13,210 bases of DNA, from contig DCGA01000139.1 in NCBI GenBank assembly GCA_002314465.1, forward strand, positions 22,947 through 36,156. Direction: 5' to 3'. Shown here in pieces: positions 1 to 7,881 of this stretch. A program made the position numbers and the translations under genes. Under the pieces are notes generated by a model. It was not told the origin of the DNA. It ran no database searches and was given only the letters and a program-made list of their open reading frames with translations. Numbering within the stretch: the first letter of the stretch is position 1; the number at the start of each line of letters is the position of its first letter. Source of the stretch: a bacterium UBA1790. Lineage in GTDB: Bacteria > Bacteroidota > Bacteroidia > Bacteroidales > Muribaculaceae.

Positions 1-690
1 CCCCACTACCCATGCCGCAGGAGCGCACTCGTCGTCCTCATCGGGGTGTCGCTGGAATGATGCAGTGATAAAATCCCAGTCACTAAGGTTTTTGGAGTAG
101 TGGAAACCACCCTGATTAGTCGAAAATAGCAGATTCTCGCCCTTATAAAGCAGTCCCATGGGGTCGGCCGATGTGCGGAATGAACTTTTCCCCTTGGTGT
201 TCCCGTTCCAGTGCTCATAGTTATAGCTGATGTTGAGCGGATTGCAATAAGTATGTGTCTCGGGATGCTTGGGGTCCCACCATCGGGTTGCGACAGCTGC
301 ACGGCGAGGCAGTGCAATGCTGTGCGCGGCAGCCTTGTGCATCGTGAAGTTGTGCTCGTGCTGCGACGGCTTGCGGGTAAGGATGTTCATTTCCATGCCA
401 GGGTAATAGACGCAGAAGATGCTGTCGTGATCGGTCGAAATGAGAGAATAACGCCCCTGGGCATCGGTCGTAGCATGGCAAGGACTGTGAAGCCACATCA
501 CAGTAGCACCGTCAAGGGCGTTTCCGGCCTCGTCGGTCACAATACCTGTAACGCGATACTGGGTAACGACAGGAATGAAATAGTCACTCACCTGGCCTTT
601 AACGACCTTTATGGAATCGGCCGCAACCGGTTGGGACAATCCCGTTGCAAGGACAGTGACAAGTGCTAATATGGCTGTTTTAAGTTTCAT
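1..690 (-). CDS. Secreted GH43-like glycosidase, N-terminal part (cut by left edge)
   Basis: This open frame runs off the left edge, so only the first 230 residues are visible. Residues 1-24 form a signal peptide ending in PVAA, with no lipobox cysteine. Residues about 45-120 look like a carboxypeptidase-regulatory-type Ig-like domain (VTGIVTDEAGNALDGATV, then TDAQGRYSL). From about 138 the pattern CNPLNISYNY, TSADPMGLLYKGENLLFS, GGFHYSKNLSDWDF and CAPAAW matches the first blade of GH43-like five-bladed propellers; Asp176 in SADP is the position of the family's usual catalytic base. The remaining catalytic acids are off the window, so activity and substrate cannot be judged. It starts 12 bp after the serine hydrolase stop and is surely cotranscribed with it. 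An in-frame ATG at 696 is an alternative start adding two residues. It could instead be a non-catalytic propeller. Confidence 0.75.
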   Translation of the reverse strand, partial: MKLKTAILALVTVLATGLSQPVAADSIKVVKGQVSDYFIPVVTQYRVTGIVTDEAGNALDGATVMWLHSPCHATTDAQGRYSLISTDHDSIFCVYYPGMEMNILTRKPSQHEHNFTMHKAAAHSIALPRRAAVATRWWDPKHPETHTYCNPLNISYNYEHWNGNTKGKSSFRTSADPMGLLYKGENLLFSTNQGGFHYSKNLSDWDFITASFQRHPDEDDECAPAAWVVG

Positions 691-702
691 AGTCATGCTA
701 TG

Positions 703-2199
703 TTATAGGGTGTAGTCAACTACGGTGTCGGCAATAGTGTCGTCTGTATAGTTGCGCTTTATAATAACGTGAGCCTTCTTGCTGGCCCTGTCAAATTCTA
801 TAGTAACCGTTTCGCCCGAGATAAAGTCAACCCAGTAAGTGTTGATTACGAGTTTGCGGGGACTCTCCCAAGTAAAACGTGCAGCGGTGGTGAATTGTTG
901 TTTCAAACCCGAAAAAACGCTCTTCGGATTAATGGAATAAGGAGGCTGCTGCGAGCACACGTTGTACTCCCACTTATCGCGACAAGCCTTAATAGTGCGG
1001 CCGTCATAGGTATAGCGGAGGGTATTGCAGTCGTCAAACCCAAGAGCAAAACCATCATGCAACGCGATTAATGGTTTTATCGTTTTCTTGGCCTTGATGC
1101 CAGTTACCACATGCTGCGATGCTGTGGCAACAAGTTGGTCAAGAGTCTTTTGGCCGTTATCGGTGGTGGCGTCATCGGTAACACCCGCAATGAGATACTT
1201 GTTCACGGTATCAATCTCGGGGAAGGTGTTGAGGCTGGCACTGTTGATTACCACAACCATGTCCTTATCGGGGATAATGAAGATATACTGGCCCAGTGCA
1301 CCGTCGGCACAATACGAGCCAGGGCGTTCACAATGCCACACCTGATAGCCGTAACCGGGATTCTGCCTATGTTTATCAAGATTGTCGGCAAAGGGAACTT
1401 TGTGGACGCGGGTAACGAGTCCCATCCATTCGCGTGAAATGAGTTGCCGGCCATTCCACAAGCCGTTTTGCAGGAGCAGTTGGCCGAACTTGGCCTGTGA
1501 TTCGGCCTGCATGCGCAAGCCCCATCCGCCAGTGTTGATGCCACTAGGACTCTCTTCCCACTCGGCCTGCTCGATTCCGAGTGGCGAGAAGATGCGTTGG
1601 TTAAGGAGTTGGAGAACCGTAAGGCCCGTAACCTTCTTGACGATTGCCGAGAGCATGTAAGTGCTCATGGAATCGTAGAGGAAAGCCTCGCCTGGTTTTT
1701 TAACGACTTGCTTGCCCAGCCATGTTTTCTCCCACTCGGAGGTGATAGAACGCATGTTCCAGTCGGGGATTATGCCCGATGACATGGTAAGCAGGTCGTG
1801 TACAGTCATCAGCGCAAGATTATCGCTGATGGTGTCGGGGAGCAATTCGGGGAAGAACGATGCCACACGGTCGGTAACCCTAAGGCGGTTGTCATCGACG
1901 CATAAGCCCACTGCCATGCAGCAGAAAGTCTTGCTCTCGCTGTAAAGGGTGTGTGAGTCCTGTGCCCTGAATGGAGCGGGATGAAGCTCGCTTATCACCT
2001 TTCCGTGGCGCATAACCACCACGTGATGAATCTCGGTCTTGTCGAGAGAAAGAAGGGCATTGTAGAAGCGCACGACGGCCTGAGCATCAACACCCTCCTG
2101 CGCAGGAGTGCTGCGAGGAATGATATTGAGCTGAGCAAAGCCTTGCAGCGACATCGCCGAAAGCAATACTAAGATTATGGCTCGTCTTAATGCGTTCAT
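703..2199 (-). CDS. Secreted serine hydrolase, class C beta-lactamase/DD-peptidase fold
   Basis: A 498-residue protein in the beta-lactamase/esterase (PF00144-type) superfamily. The ATG at 2199 is chosen because it places a clean signal peptide (MNALRRAIILVLLSAMSLQG, then FAQ) at the N-terminus; the frame is open for 17 more codons upstream, but those codons lie in the terminator-like hairpin region. Visible motifs are the nucleophile motif S-x-x-K as SESK at residues 87-90, the second motif as Tyr175-Asp-Ser where Y-x-N is usual, and the third-motif region as ADGALGQ at 298-304 instead of a plain K/H-T-G. The last 150 residues form a beta-rich C-terminal domain of unknown role. The family includes penicillin-binding proteins, lactamases and esterases; within a PUL, removal of an ester substituent from a glycan is a reasonable inference but not shown. 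It lies 103 bp downstream of the EEP gene across a hairpin and 12 bp before the GH43-like gene. Confidence 0.85.
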   Translation of the reverse strand: MNALRRAIILVLLSAMSLQGFAQLNIIPRSTPAQEGVDAQAVVRFYNALLSLDKTEIHHVVVMRHGKVISELHPAPFRAQDSHTLYSESKTFCCMAVGLCVDDNRLRVTDRVASFFPELLPDTISDNLALMTVHDLLTMSSGIIPDWNMRSITSEWEKTWLGKQVVKKPGEAFLYDSMSTYMLSAIVKKVTGLTVLQLLNQRIFSPLGIEQAEWEESPSGINTGGWGLRMQAESQAKFGQLLLQNGLWNGRQLISREWMGLVTRVHKVPFADNLDKHRQNPGYGYQVWHCERPGSYCADGALGQYIFIIPDKDMVVVINSASLNTFPEIDTVNKYLIAGVTDDATTDNGQKTLDQLVATASQHVVTGIKAKKTIKPLIALHDGFALGFDDCNTLRYTYDGRTIKACRDKWEYNVCSQQPPYSINPKSVFSGLKQQFTTAARFTWESPRKLVINTYWVDFISGETVTIEFDRASKKAHVIIKRNYTDDTIADTVVDYTL

Positions 2200-2224
2200 T
2201 GCTTCTTGAATTGCGTAAAAGGGG

Positions 2225-2266
2225 TTTATAAAAAGGGTGGGTACATGCATCTCGCCAACCCACCCT
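2225..2266 (-). terminator. Intrinsic terminator-like hairpin between EEP and serine hydrolase genes
   Basis: Read on the minus strand, AGGGTGGGT (2266-2258) pairs perfectly with ACCCACCCT (2242-2234) across a 15-nt loop and is followed by TTTTTATAAA. A 9-bp GC-rich stem followed by five U residues is the intrinsic terminator form. It lies 37 bp after the EEP stop and 35 bp before the serine hydrolase start. It could end the susC-susD-EEP transcript fully or act as a partial attenuator within a longer operon. The loop is rather long, which tempers the call. Confidence 0.6.
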
Positions 2267-2302
2267 AAAGTATTTCAATTGTTTGCGTGTATGAAAAAAA
2301 TG

Positions 2303-3154
2303 TCAATATTGAATTTGTGCTATCACGGGATAATGGTCAGAGAGATAATGTCCCTCGGGCTTATCCTGGATTACACGTGCGCGCTTAACATCGAATGCCT
2401 TGCTTACGAATACATAGTCGAGAAGTTCTAACTCCTCGGGCTTAGCTCTGCCATAGTCGTGATAAGACCACTTGGGTCCGTAAACGACAGGCGAGAGTTG
2501 ATAGATACTCTTCAACCCGGCAGCATTCAAGATGTCAAAGGGACCGGTAACGTCGGTGCAGTTAAAGTCGCCTGAAACAAGCAGGGGCAGATTAGGAGCA
2601 AGCTGCTTGGCTTTTTCAAGAACCAGCTTAATTCCTTCTCTACGGGCAACCGTTCCCTCATTGTCAAGATGAGTGTTGAAGTAGGCAATCTTTCGTCCGG
2701 TTTTTCGGTCCTTAAGGATAGCCCATGTCGCAATGCGAGGATAGGCAGCATCCCAACCCTTAACACCGTAAACGGTGGGAGTTGTAGAAAGGGCGAAGTT
2801 TCCTGACTTAATCAGTACAAACCTTTTCTTGTTATAGAATATGGGGCAGTGTTCTCCCTTTTTCTTACCATCGTCGCGTCCTACGCCCACTCTGCCATAA
2901 TCGGTAAGGTTGGCATCAAGGTCAGCGAGTTGGTCGGGACATGCCTCCTGCATTCCTATCAAGTCGGGTGAATAGTATTCAAGCATCTTCAAGTTATCGG
3001 CGCTACGGTTCGACCATTTGTTGACTCCGTCATCAGCACTAAGACGTATGTTATAGGTCATAATGCAGATTTCGGTCTTGCCTTTAGCCTGGATGCTTGA
3101 AACTCCAAGAAGAGCAAGTAATAACCCTAAGAGTATATTTGAGTATTTTTTCAT
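2303..3154 (-). CDS. Secreted endonuclease/exonuclease/phosphatase (EEP) family protein
   Basis: A 283-residue protein, about one EEP domain long, with a signal peptide (residues 1-23, ending SSIQA) and no lipobox, so probably periplasmic or secreted. Every core motif of the metal-dependent EEP phosphodiesterase/phosphatase fold is visible: MTYNIR (Asn35), GMQE (Glu70), FNTHLDN (His162, Asp164), VSGDFNCT (Asp196, Asn198), LLDYVFVS (Asp246) and the terminal SDHYPV (Asp273, His274). It should therefore be catalytically competent. The superfamily includes DNase I, exonuclease III, sphingomyelinases and inositol phosphatases, so the fold alone does not give the substrate. Its position 77 bp after susD, with no promoter seen in between, places it in the PUL operon. 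Action on a phosphodiester or phosphate substituent of the imported glycan is inference only. Extracellular nuclease activity is the main alternative. Confidence 0.88.
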   Translation of the reverse strand: MKKYSNILLGLLLALLGVSSIQAKGKTEICIMTYNIRLSADDGVNKWSNRSADNLKMLEYYSPDLIGMQEACPDQLADLDANLTDYGRVGVGRDDGKKKGEHCPIFYNKKRFVLIKSGNFALSTTPTVYGVKGWDAAYPRIATWAILKDRKTGRKIAYFNTHLDNEGTVARREGIKLVLEKAKQLAPNLPLLVSGDFNCTDVTGPFDILNAAGLKSIYQLSPVVYGPKWSYHDYGRAKPEELELLDYVFVSKAFDVKRARVIQDKPEGHYLSDHYPVIAQIQY

Positions 3155-3167
3155 TTTCTCTTTTTTA

Positions 3168-3203
3168 ACATGCTCCCTCCATCATTGTTGAGAGGGAGCA
3201 TGT
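3168..3203 (-). promoter_or_regulatory. Perfect 12-bp intercistronic hairpin between susD and EEP gene
   Basis: ACATGCTCCCTC (3168-3179) and GAGGGAGCATGT (3192-3203) are exact reverse complements around a 12-nt loop. In the minus-strand transcript the hairpin lies 28 nt after the susD stop and ends 13 nt before the EEP ATG. It is followed by TAAAAAAG, not a U-tract, so it is not a standard intrinsic terminator. The likely role is to block 3' exonucleases and stabilise the susCD part of the message after processing, or to limit translation of the EEP gene. This role is inferred. Confidence 0.65.
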
Positions 3204-3231
3204 CTCGTTATCATAGGGTTACTAACTTAAT

Positions 3232-4695
3232 TTATTCGTCTTTGGGATCGAGAAGCAGATCGGGATTAGATGTGTACTGGTTGAAGGGGATGGGGAAGTA
3301 CTGACGCTCGGGAGCCCAGTTGAGGTCCTTAAGTTCAGTAGCAGCCTTGCCCGAACGGAGAAGGTCGCTGTAACGCTCACCCCACTCGCATACGAGCTCC
3401 ATGCGACGCTCATCGAGTACCTGGTCAACTGTTACGTTGGTCAACGGTGGCATCTTAGCGCGCTCACGTACCAGGTTGAAGTTCTCATCACCATTCTTGC
3501 CGTTTCTTACCTTAGCCTCAGCGTTGAGCAGGAGGACGTCGGCATAACGGAAGATGCGGATGTTGTTGTTTGTACCATACTTAGTACGACCAGGAGTAAG
3601 CTGAGTAGAGGGAGTGTAAGCCTTACCGTTAAGAACCTGTGCGTTCTTGGGGTTGGTCTGGGGCTTAATGTAGTCACCGTCGGGAGTTGTTGAATCGTGG
3701 AACAGGAATGAAGTAGTGTAACGTACTGTCTCGCCACGGTTCTTAGCCCATTCTACAAATGATTCATAGATACCACAGTCGTTCCAGCCAGAGATGTTGC
3801 TGCCTGAGTTGCTGGGACCCTGGCAAACGAACCACTGGTCAGCGTCGATGAGGTCACCTGAGCCATTGCCGAAGTCGGTGCACTGGCACTCGAAGATAGA
3901 CTCGTCGCAAAGCTTTCCGGGAATCTTCCACAGCTGGTAGTAGTCGGGATAGAGAGAGAATTTACCGTTCTTGATGATATCCTCGGTGAGTTCCTCTACC
4001 TTAGTATAGTTCTTAAGGTTAGCATAGATCTTAGCTGCAAGTGTTTCAGCAGAGAAAGCAGTAACAGCGCCGATGTGTGCGCTCTGGTTGGGACGGATGC
4101 GGGGCATGTTGTCCATACCATACTGGAGATCCTCAAGAGCATACTTGTAAACAGCCTCGATAGTTGAGCGCTGCATGTCGGTCTGGTCGTTAGTACGCAG
4201 GATAGTTACGGGACCAAACTGCTGAACCAGGCGGAAGTAAGCATAAGCACGGATGAACTTAACCTCACCCTTGTAAGCTGCATTGTTTTGCTTGTCGGCC
4301 TCGGTCTTGCAGTTCTCAGCATACTTGTCGAGAGCGTCGAGAGCCGAGTTGGTAACCTTGATGATGTTGTAGTACTGTTTCCAGATCTCATCGATAGCCC
4401 AGAATGAATCATCATAGGTGTACTCACCTACCTTATAATAAAGAGAACCGTTGAACTGGCCGCTGAATACGTCCTGCTCCTTGATAACGGTGAGCTCCCA
4501 GATAGCCCAGTGCATACCGCTGGTTCTAATCTTAGCATAGCAGCCAGATACGGGCTGATACATCTCGCTGATGTTGGTGTAATCAACATCCTCAGTAGGA
4601 ACTGATCCTTCAGGCATCTTGTCGAGGTAGTCGCTGCACGATGTCATCGTGAAGCCCATCAACAAAGCTGCAAATAAATATTTTAATGCTTTCAT
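3232..4695 (-). CDS. SusD/RagB-family surface glycan-binding lipoprotein
   Basis: A 487-residue lipoprotein. The signal peptide ends in a lipobox M-T-S-C with the lipidated cysteine at residue 20, followed by SDYLDKMPEG, the typical SusD start. The N-terminal half holds the helical TPR-like part (for example EVKFIRAYAYFRLVQQFG). The C-terminal signature is also present: RIFRYADVLLLNAEA, then VLDERRMELVCEWGERYSDLLRSG, ending near SNPDLLLDPKDE. Length is within the family's usual 450-600. SusD proteins sit over the SusC barrel at the cell surface as a lid that captures glycan. It begins 31 bp after the susC stop, so the two are cotranscribed as a pair. The glycan bound cannot be read from the sequence. 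The gap before its ATG is A/T-rich with no Shine-Dalgarno motif, as usual in Bacteroidetes. Confidence 0.97.
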   Translation of the reverse strand: MKALKYLFAALLMGFTMTSCSDYLDKMPEGSVPTEDVDYTNISEMYQPVSGCYAKIRTSGMHWAIWELTVIKEQDVFSGQFNGSLYYKVGEYTYDDSFWAIDEIWKQYYNIIKVTNSALDALDKYAENCKTEADKQNNAAYKGEVKFIRAYAYFRLVQQFGPVTILRTNDQTDMQRSTIEAVYKYALEDLQYGMDNMPRIRPNQSAHIGAVTAFSAETLAAKIYANLKNYTKVEELTEDIIKNGKFSLYPDYYQLWKIPGKLCDESIFECQCTDFGNGSGDLIDADQWFVCQGPSNSGSNISGWNDCGIYESFVEWAKNRGETVRYTTSFLFHDSTTPDGDYIKPQTNPKNAQVLNGKAYTPSTQLTPGRTKYGTNNNIRIFRYADVLLLNAEAKVRNGKNGDENFNLVRERAKMPPLTNVTVDQVLDERRMELVCEWGERYSDLLRSGKAATELKDLNWAPERQYFPIPFNQYTSNPDLLLDPKDE

Positions 4696-4726
4696 TGTTT
4701 TTTCGTTTTAGAATTGACAATAATTA

Positions 4727-7700
4727 TTAGAAGTTAATTTGCAGACCGAGGGTGTAGGTAGAAGTGAGAGGATAAACCTCAGTATCCCAACCCTGGGCAT
4801 CGCTCAACTCGGGAGAGAATGTGTTAGCCGAGAATGAAGTGAAGGGACGGTCAGCAGTGAGGCTAAGACGCAAGCTGGGAAGAGTGTAGCTACCCATCTT
4901 GATGTTCTTAACTGTATAACCAAGGGTAATGTTCTGGATGCGGAAGAAGTCGGCGTCCTCAACGAAGTATGAGCTGTAGCGTTGGTCACTTACGTTCCAA
5001 GCCTTGAGCAGACCAGCTGCCGAAGGATCGGTGTTAGAAGTACCCTCGCCGTGCCAGCGGTTGTCATACTGAGCCTTGTCGAAGTTGTAGTTCTGTGATG
5101 CATAACGCAGTGCGCGCTTGCGGTTGAACATCTGAGCACCAGCCTGGCCGTAAGTGGTCAGAGTGAAGTCGAGGTTCTTGTACTCGAAACCGAAGTTTAC
5201 GCCGTACATGATGTTGGGAATATAAGAACCGAGGCATACGCGGTCGTTACCATCGATCTTACCGTCATTGTTCTGATCCTTGTACTTGAGGTCACCGGGA
5301 ACAAGGCCGTTAGCAACTGCGATAGGATCGGCAGCGCACTCTGCTTCATTCTGGTATACACCGATTCTCTCAAAGCCGTAGAATGAGTTCATCTGCTCAC
5401 CTACCATGTTAACGGTCTTACCGCCCTTGATGATTGTCTGGCCACCGAGGTCCTTAACACGGTTCTTGATAGTAGAAAGGTTGAGGCCGATGTTGTACTT
5501 GAAGTCCTTACCGATGCGGTCGTTCCAAGTTACGTTTACGTCAACACCACAGTTGAGAATCTTACCGTAGTTACCTGCGAGAGTAGTAGTACTGAAGGGC
5601 AGGAGGGGAGAAATAACTGCGTTGTTAGTCATGCGGTGGTAGTAGTCAACGTCTACATTGAGTCGGTTGTTCAGTGTACTGAAGTTAAGACCAGCGTTGA
5701 ACTCGTCTACAACCTCCCACTTCAGGTAGCTGAAGTAAGAGTTGTCCTGGTAACCAGCGATAGTTGTGTTACCGAATACACCAGATGCCTTGTTGCCAGT
5801 AGTGATAGAAGCAAAACCGTCGCTTGCTGCTACATGGTCGTTACCGAGCTTACCCCAGCTTGCGCGAAGCTTCAGGTAGTCGAATACGTTCTGGTTCTGC
5901 ATGAAGTTTTCCTTAGAAATAACCCAAGCTGCACCTACTGAGGGGAAGTAACCCCACTTCTCCTGGTACTTGCTTGAACCATCGGCACGCATTGTGAGCA
6001 TAAGGAGGTACTTCTCGTCGTAGTTGTAGTTAAGACGAGCGAAGTAAGACATGCCACGGTAAGTAGTACCAGCATCGGTTACAGTAGCGCCGGTAGCGTT
6101 ACCGTTCTTGATGTACCAGTATTCCTCTTCACCTTCGGGTACACCGGTTGTTGTACCAGAAAGCATGCGGTAGTTCTCTTCACGAACCGAAGCACCGAGC
6201 ATAACGCCGAAGTGATTCAGGCCAACCTGCTCGTTGTAAGTAAGGGTGTTATCCCAGATGCTGTTGTAGTTCTTAACCTCAGTCTTAGTAAGGCTGGTGG
6301 TTGTAGCCTGCTGCCATGCGCTTACATAATAAGCGGGAGTGAAAGCACGGCTGTTGTTAGAAGCGAAGCTATAAGAATAGTTTGTCTTGAAGAACAGCTT
6401 GCTGGGGATGAAGTTGATCTGAGCATAGAAGTTGCTGAGAACCTGGTTGCCCTTGTTTTTGTTGTTGTAGTAGTTAGCAAACGCAACGGGGTTGTAGAAG
6501 TTTGAGGTGTAGCTCAAAGCATCGGGCGAACCGTACTTGATGGGGAAAGCGTTCTCGTTCTTCTCGTCATAGAGACCTACGATGGGAGGACAGTTGAATG
6601 CCTTCTGCCAAGCAGCGTTGTTGGGAACCTGCTGGGTTGACTGGCTGAAGAGGCCATTGAAACCTACAGTTAACCACTTGGTTGCATCGTAGTCAACAGC
6701 TGCACGGAGGTTGAAACGCTTGTAGTTGTTGTCAACGTCCATGATACCGTTCTGATACAGGTAGTTGCCACCGAGGGTGTAAGTAGCCTTCTCGCTACCA
6801 CCGCTGATGTTGATGCCGTGGCTTGTGATAGCAGCAGTGCGGAGCAACAGGTCGTACCAGTTGTTGTCGGCTGCATAAGTCCAGTTGTGGAAGTCAGCGT
6901 CGGCATAGCTACCGCCGTAACGGTCGATCGACTGCTTGAAGTGAGTAACATAAGAATCATAGTTACCCTCGAGCATCATAGTAGCATACTCCTGTGAGTT
7001 ACACTCTTTGAGTACGTTAGATGCCTTCTGGATACCGAAGTAGCCGTCGTAAGTAATCTTAGCGTCAGCATTCTTAGCACCCTTCTTGGTTGTGATGATA
7101 ACAACACCATTAGCAGCGCGTACACCATAGATGGCAGCTGCAGATGCGTCCTTCAGAACTGACATCTCCTGGATGTCGGCGCTGTTAAGGAAGTTGATGT
7201 TGTCGTAGAACATACCGTCTACTACATAAAGAGGTGTACTGTTGGCGAAAGAGCCGACACCACGAATCTGTACTGTAGGACCTTCACCGGGAGTACCGTT
7301 GCTGATTACGTTAACACCAGCAACCTTACCCTGCAGTGCGTTCATTACAGAAGATGTAGGAGTCGAGAGAAGTTCGTCACCCTTAACAACGGCGATGGGA
7401 GCAGTCAAGTCCTTAGCCTTAGCCGAACCGTAACCGATCACAACTACGTCGTCAAGTTTCTGGAAGTCGTCGGCCAGTTGAACCTGCATGCTGTCGCTGG
7501 CAGCGAGACTCTGTGATGCCATACCTACATAATCAAATGTAATTACAGCGTTGTCGGGTACATTACTTAATGTAAAGTTACCGTTTACATCAGTCATAGT
7601 GCCGATTGTAGTTCCATTTACGTGAACAGAGGCACCGATAACGGGTTGGTTAACCTGGTCAACCACCGTTCCCTTTACTGTGCGTGCCTGCATGCCGAAA

Positions 7701-7747
7701 ATTGCACACATACACACCAGCAAGAGTGTGAGTAATCTTTTATCCAT
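4727..7747 (-). CDS. SusC/RagA-family TonB-dependent outer-membrane glycan transporter
   Basis: A 1006-residue protein with a signal peptide (residues 1-21, ending GMQA), a carboxypeptidase-regulatory-like domain (about 24-95, VKGTVVDQVNQPVIGASV and TDVNGNFTL), a TonB box region DDVVVIGYG (99-107), a plug domain (about 110-225, with LQGKVAGVNV, VQIRGVGSF, LYVVDGMFY, SVLKDASAAAIYG, NGVVIITTKKG) and a C-terminal 22-strand barrel ending in YTLGLQINF with the usual terminal Phe. All are hallmarks of SusC. It lacks the extra N-terminal STN/secretin-type signalling domain, so it should not work through an anti-sigma/ECF-sigma cascade. That fits control by the divergent membrane regulator. As first gene of the operon it follows a leader of about 90 nt. 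It should form the energised import pore of a SusC2D2 complex. Confidence 0.98.
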   Translation of the reverse strand: MDKRLLTLLLVCMCAIFGMQARTVKGTVVDQVNQPVIGASVHVNGTTIGTMTDVNGNFTLSNVPDNAVITFDYVGMASQSLAASDSMQVQLADDFQKLDDVVVIGYGSAKAKDLTAPIAVVKGDELLSTPTSSVMNALQGKVAGVNVISNGTPGEGPTVQIRGVGSFANSTPLYVVDGMFYDNINFLNSADIQEMSVLKDASAAAIYGVRAANGVVIITTKKGAKNADAKITYDGYFGIQKASNVLKECNSQEYATMMLEGNYDSYVTHFKQSIDRYGGSYADADFHNWTYAADNNWYDLLLRTAAITSHGINISGGSEKATYTLGGNYLYQNGIMDVDNNYKRFNLRAAVDYDATKWLTVGFNGLFSQSTQQVPNNAAWQKAFNCPPIVGLYDEKNENAFPIKYGSPDALSYTSNFYNPVAFANYYNNKNKGNQVLSNFYAQINFIPSKLFFKTNYSYSFASNNSRAFTPAYYVSAWQQATTTSLTKTEVKNYNSIWDNTLTYNEQVGLNHFGVMLGASVREENYRMLSGTTTGVPEGEEEYWYIKNGNATGATVTDAGTTYRGMSYFARLNYNYDEKYLLMLTMRADGSSKYQEKWGYFPSVGAAWVISKENFMQNQNVFDYLKLRASWGKLGNDHVAASDGFASITTGNKASGVFGNTTIAGYQDNSYFSYLKWEVVDEFNAGLNFSTLNNRLNVDVDYYHRMTNNAVISPLLPFSTTTLAGNYGKILNCGVDVNVTWNDRIGKDFKYNIGLNLSTIKNRVKDLGGQTIIKGGKTVNMVGEQMNSFYGFERIGVYQNEAECAADPIAVANGLVPGDLKYKDQNNDGKIDGNDRVCLGSYIPNIMYGVNFGFEYKNLDFTLTTYGQAGAQMFNRKRALRYASQNYNFDKAQYDNRWHGEGTSNTDPSAAGLLKAWNVSDQRYSSYFVEDADFFRIQNITLGYTVKNIKMGSYTLPSLRLSLTADRPFTSFSANTFSPELSDAQGWDTEVYPLTSTYTLGLQINF

Positions 7748-7804
7748 TACACAATTTTTGAAAGTTGGTTTATAAAGTTAGTTATCTCTAGTTTTCTAAG
7801 GTGG

Positions 7805-7829
7805 TCGCTTGCGGTTTTGTGCTAAGCGA
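7805..7829 (-). promoter_or_regulatory. Hairpin near 5' end of susC leader RNA
   Basis: TCGCTTGC (7805-7812) pairs with GC plus AAGCGA (7821-7822 and 7824-7829), giving an 8-bp stem with one bulged base and an 8-nt loop. If the susC transcript starts near 7835, this structure forms within the first few nucleotides of the message. 5'-terminal stems often protect mRNA from decay. The role is inferred, and the start site is itself a prediction. Confidence 0.4.
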
Positions 7830-7841
7830 GTTTTACGAGTG

Positions 7842-7873
7842 CAAAGGAACTACCGAAAAATCAATAGCACAAT
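7842..7873 (-). promoter_or_regulatory. Predicted susC operon promoter
   Basis: On the minus strand, TTCCTTTG (7849-7842) resembles the Bacteroidetes -7 box TAnnTTTG with one mismatch, and ATTG (7873-7870) resembles the -33 box TTTG with one mismatch, separated by 20 bp. The start would be near 7835, about 88 nt before the ATG. The imperfect boxes fit an activator-dependent promoter, and a candidate operator copy lies just 8 bp upstream of the -33 box. Confidence 0.45.
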
Positions 7874-7881
7874 TTTTCACA

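Noticed and set aside
211..669. Plus-strand open frame of 152 codons opposite the GH43-like gene
   Set aside because: It is a shadow of the minus-strand gene, which has a signal peptide, recognisable domains and correct operon spacing. The plus frame shows no domain or signal.
2258..2295. Possible minus-strand promoter for the serine hydrolase (TTTC, about 20 bp, TACTTTAG at 2272-2265)
   Set aside because: Both boxes carry mismatches and the site overlaps the terminator hairpin. It is interesting because a start there would skip the stem's first arm, but it is too weak to annotate.
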